The notes under the pieces were generated by a model. The model saw only the letters and a list, made by a program, of their open reading frames with translations, had not been told where the DNA came from and did not search any database. A DNA stretch of 64,000 nt from Ferruginivarius sediminum (GTDB lineage: Bacteria > Pseudomonadota > Alphaproteobacteria > Kiloniellales > Rhodovibrionaceae): contig NZ_QPMH01000014.1 of assembly GCF_003344765.1 (NCBI RefSeq), positions 37,162 to 101,161 on the forward strand, in the 5' to 3' direction. A program made the position numbers and the translations under genes. Each line of letters opens with the position of its first letter. Position 1 is the stretch's first letter. Positions 62,476-64,000 of this stretch are shown piece after piece.

Positions 62476-63942
62476 ATGCGCGCCGCCATCTACGCCCGCT
62501 ATTCGAGCGACAACCAGCGCGAGGCCTCCATCGCCGACCAGGTCGACACCTGCCGCCGCGTGATCGCGCGGACGGGCTGGCAGGAGATCGGCACCTACGA
62601 GGACCGCGCGATCTCCGGCGCGTCGGCCTCGCGGCCCGGCTACCAGCAACTGCTTGCCGACGCCGAGGCCGGGAAGTTCGACGTCGTGGTCTGCGAGGCC
62701 CTGGACCGCCTCGGCCGGCGCCTGGCCGACGTCGCGGCGCTGCACGACCAGCTCAGCTACCTCGGCATCAAGGTCCACGCCGCCAACGCCGGTGAGATCA
62801 CGCCCATGCATATCGGCATGCTGGGGACGATGGCGCAGATGTACCTGGCCGACCTGCGCGACAAGACCCGGCGCGGCCAGCGCGGCCGCGTACAGGCCGG
62901 CCGGATCCCCGCCGGCCGCGCCTACGGCTATGATATCGTGGAGAGCGACGACGGCGACGGCGGCGCCCGCCAGATCAACCCGGCCGAGGCCGCGGTCGTC
63001 CGGCGGATCTTCGAGGCCTATGCCGCCGGCCACAGCCCCCGCCGGATCGCCCACGACCTCAACGCCGAGGGCGTCCCGGGCCCGCGCGGCGGGCGTTGGC
63101 GCGACACCACGATCCGCGGCCAGGTCGACCGCGGCACCGGCATCCTCAACAACGACCTCTACGTCGGTCGCGTGGTCTGGAACCGTTGCTCCTACGTCAA
63201 GAACCCGCGCACCGGTCGGCGCGTCGCCCGGCCGAACCCGCCCGACCAGCACGAGGTCGTCCAGGTGCCGGCGCTGCGGATCGTCGACGACGCGCTCTGG
63301 AACCGCGTCAAGGAACGCCAGAACGCCCTGCACTTCACCGTGCAGCGCGATGACAGCGGCAATGCCCTGAACCGCGCGCACCGGCGCCGCTTCCTGCTGT
63401 CGGGGCTGCTGGTGTGCGGCCACTGCGGCGGGCGCTACACGATCATCGGCGTCGACCGCTACGGCTGCGCCACCCGCCGCAGCCAGGGCACCTGCCAGAA
63501 CAACCGCACCATCACCCGCCAGGAGATCGAGCGGCGGGTGCTGGACGGCCTCAAGGACCGCCTCCTCGCCCCGGACATGGTCGAGACCTTCATGCAGGCC
63601 TATCAGGATGAGCTTAAGCACGCTCAATGCGCCGCCGACGCGGACCGCGAGCGCCTCGAGGCGGAGCGCGCCGAGATCCAGGGCAAGATCGACAACATCC
63701 TTCAGGCCATCGAGGCCAACCCCGAGGCCCGTACCCTAGCCAGCCGTCTGAACGAGCTGGAGACGCGTCTGGCGCAGATCGACGGCGAACTGGAGAGGAT
63801 GCCCGAGCCCGAGGCGGTGGAGCTGCATCCCAACGCCGCCCAGGCGTACCGGCGCAAGGCCGAGGACCTGCAGTCCGCGCTGGAGGATCGTAACCGGCCG
63901 GTCAGGGCCGCCTTGGCATCTGACGTTCGCCGCTTAGGCTGA
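62476..63942 (+). CDS. Large serine recombinase
   Basis: 488 residues. The resolvase domain has the catalytic Ser in AAIYARYSSDNQREASIADQ and Arg in CEALDRLGRRLADV. It is followed by a recombinase domain, a zinc ribbon with LLVCGHCGGRYTI and CATRRSQGTCQNN, and a coiled coil (about 390-455). ATG 62476 has GAGGT five bases ahead; 62464 is the other choice. The C terminus ends at ALASDVRRLG, about 40-60 residues earlier than is usual for the group, so it may be frameshifted. Confidence 0.88.
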   Translation: MRAAIYARYSSDNQREASIADQVDTCRRVIARTGWQEIGTYEDRAISGASASRPGYQQLLADAEAGKFDVVVCEALDRLGRRLADVAALHDQLSYLGIKVHAANAGEITPMHIGMLGTMAQMYLADLRDKTRRGQRGRVQAGRIPAGRAYGYDIVESDDGDGGARQINPAEAAVVRRIFEAYAAGHSPRRIAHDLNAEGVPGPRGGRWRDTTIRGQVDRGTGILNNDLYVGRVVWNRCSYVKNPRTGRRVARPNPPDQHEVVQVPALRIVDDALWNRVKERQNALHFTVQRDDSGNALNRAHRRRFLLSGLLVCGHCGGRYTIIGVDRYGCATRRSQGTCQNNRTITRQEIERRVLDGLKDRLLAPDMVETFMQAYQDELKHAQCAADADRERLEAERAEIQGKIDNILQAIEANPEARTLASRLNELETRLAQIDGELERMPEPEAVELHPNAAQAYRRKAEDLQSALEDRNRPVRAALASDVRRLG

Positions 63943-64000
63943 CGTTGGTAGCGACGTTGTTACTGACGTGAGCAAGGCGGGAGCGGCTGGATGCGGCAGG

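Overview
The window is GC-rich (mostly about 65-68%) and reads as a chromosome segment of an alphaproteobacterium, probably Rhodospirillales-like. The evidence is the rplM-rpsI block beside a PaaI thioesterase, an enoyl-CoA hydratase, a CoA-binding protein and O-acetylhomoserine sulfhydrylase, several TRAP transporters, GlxA-type regulators and frequent ATGA stop/start overlaps. The genus cannot be fixed from this sequence alone.

Layout. 1-5.2 kb: a methylamine/betaine-type demethylation cluster (GlxA regulators, glutamine amidotransferase, ferredoxin-like protein, MttB-family methyltransferase). 5.27-11.9 kb: a complete type II-C CRISPR-Cas locus. It has a tracrRNA on the minus strand, cas1-cas2 on the plus strand, a 25-repeat array transcribed leftward from a promoter in its right-hand leader and closed by a rho-independent terminator, and cas9 on the minus strand. 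12.2-30.7 kb: catabolic genes (FAD/Fe-S oxidase, BKACE, ATP-dependent hydantoinase HyuAB, IclR; two TRAP transporters; GlxA; M19-like dipeptidase; cysteine hydrolase; LysR), consistent with uptake and breakdown of small N-methyl or amide compounds. 30.7-38.8 kb: Crp/Fnr regulator, gamma carbonic anhydrase, rpsI/rplM, thioesterase, ECH, CoA-binding protein, MetY, MFS, CutA. 38.9-44.9 kb: a decayed mobile region with a nonsense-interrupted small gene, a structured RNA candidate, a relaxase truncated by an IS481-type remnant, an AT-rich and inverted-repeat-rich stretch, a membrane protein, a pentapeptide-repeat protein and an amber-interrupted integrase.

45.2-56.3 kb: a complete type I-C CRISPR-Cas locus, cas3-cas5c-cas8c(with internal cas11c)-cas7-cas4-cas1-cas2 on the minus strand, divergent from a 47-repeat array on the plus strand. 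56.4-63.9 kb: an island abutting the trailer end of that array. It holds a ribbon-helix-helix protein, a stand-alone reverse transcriptase (YVDD) of no family I recognise, a small acidic protein, an excisionase-like HTH protein, two overlapping tyrosine recombinases, an AT-rich GIY-YIG-like protein and a large serine recombinase.

The features most worth following up are the stand-alone RT cassette with paired 16-bp palindromes, the bulged tracrRNA and the odd orientation of the II-C locus, the internal Cas11c start inside cas8c, and the structured RNA near 39.3 kb.
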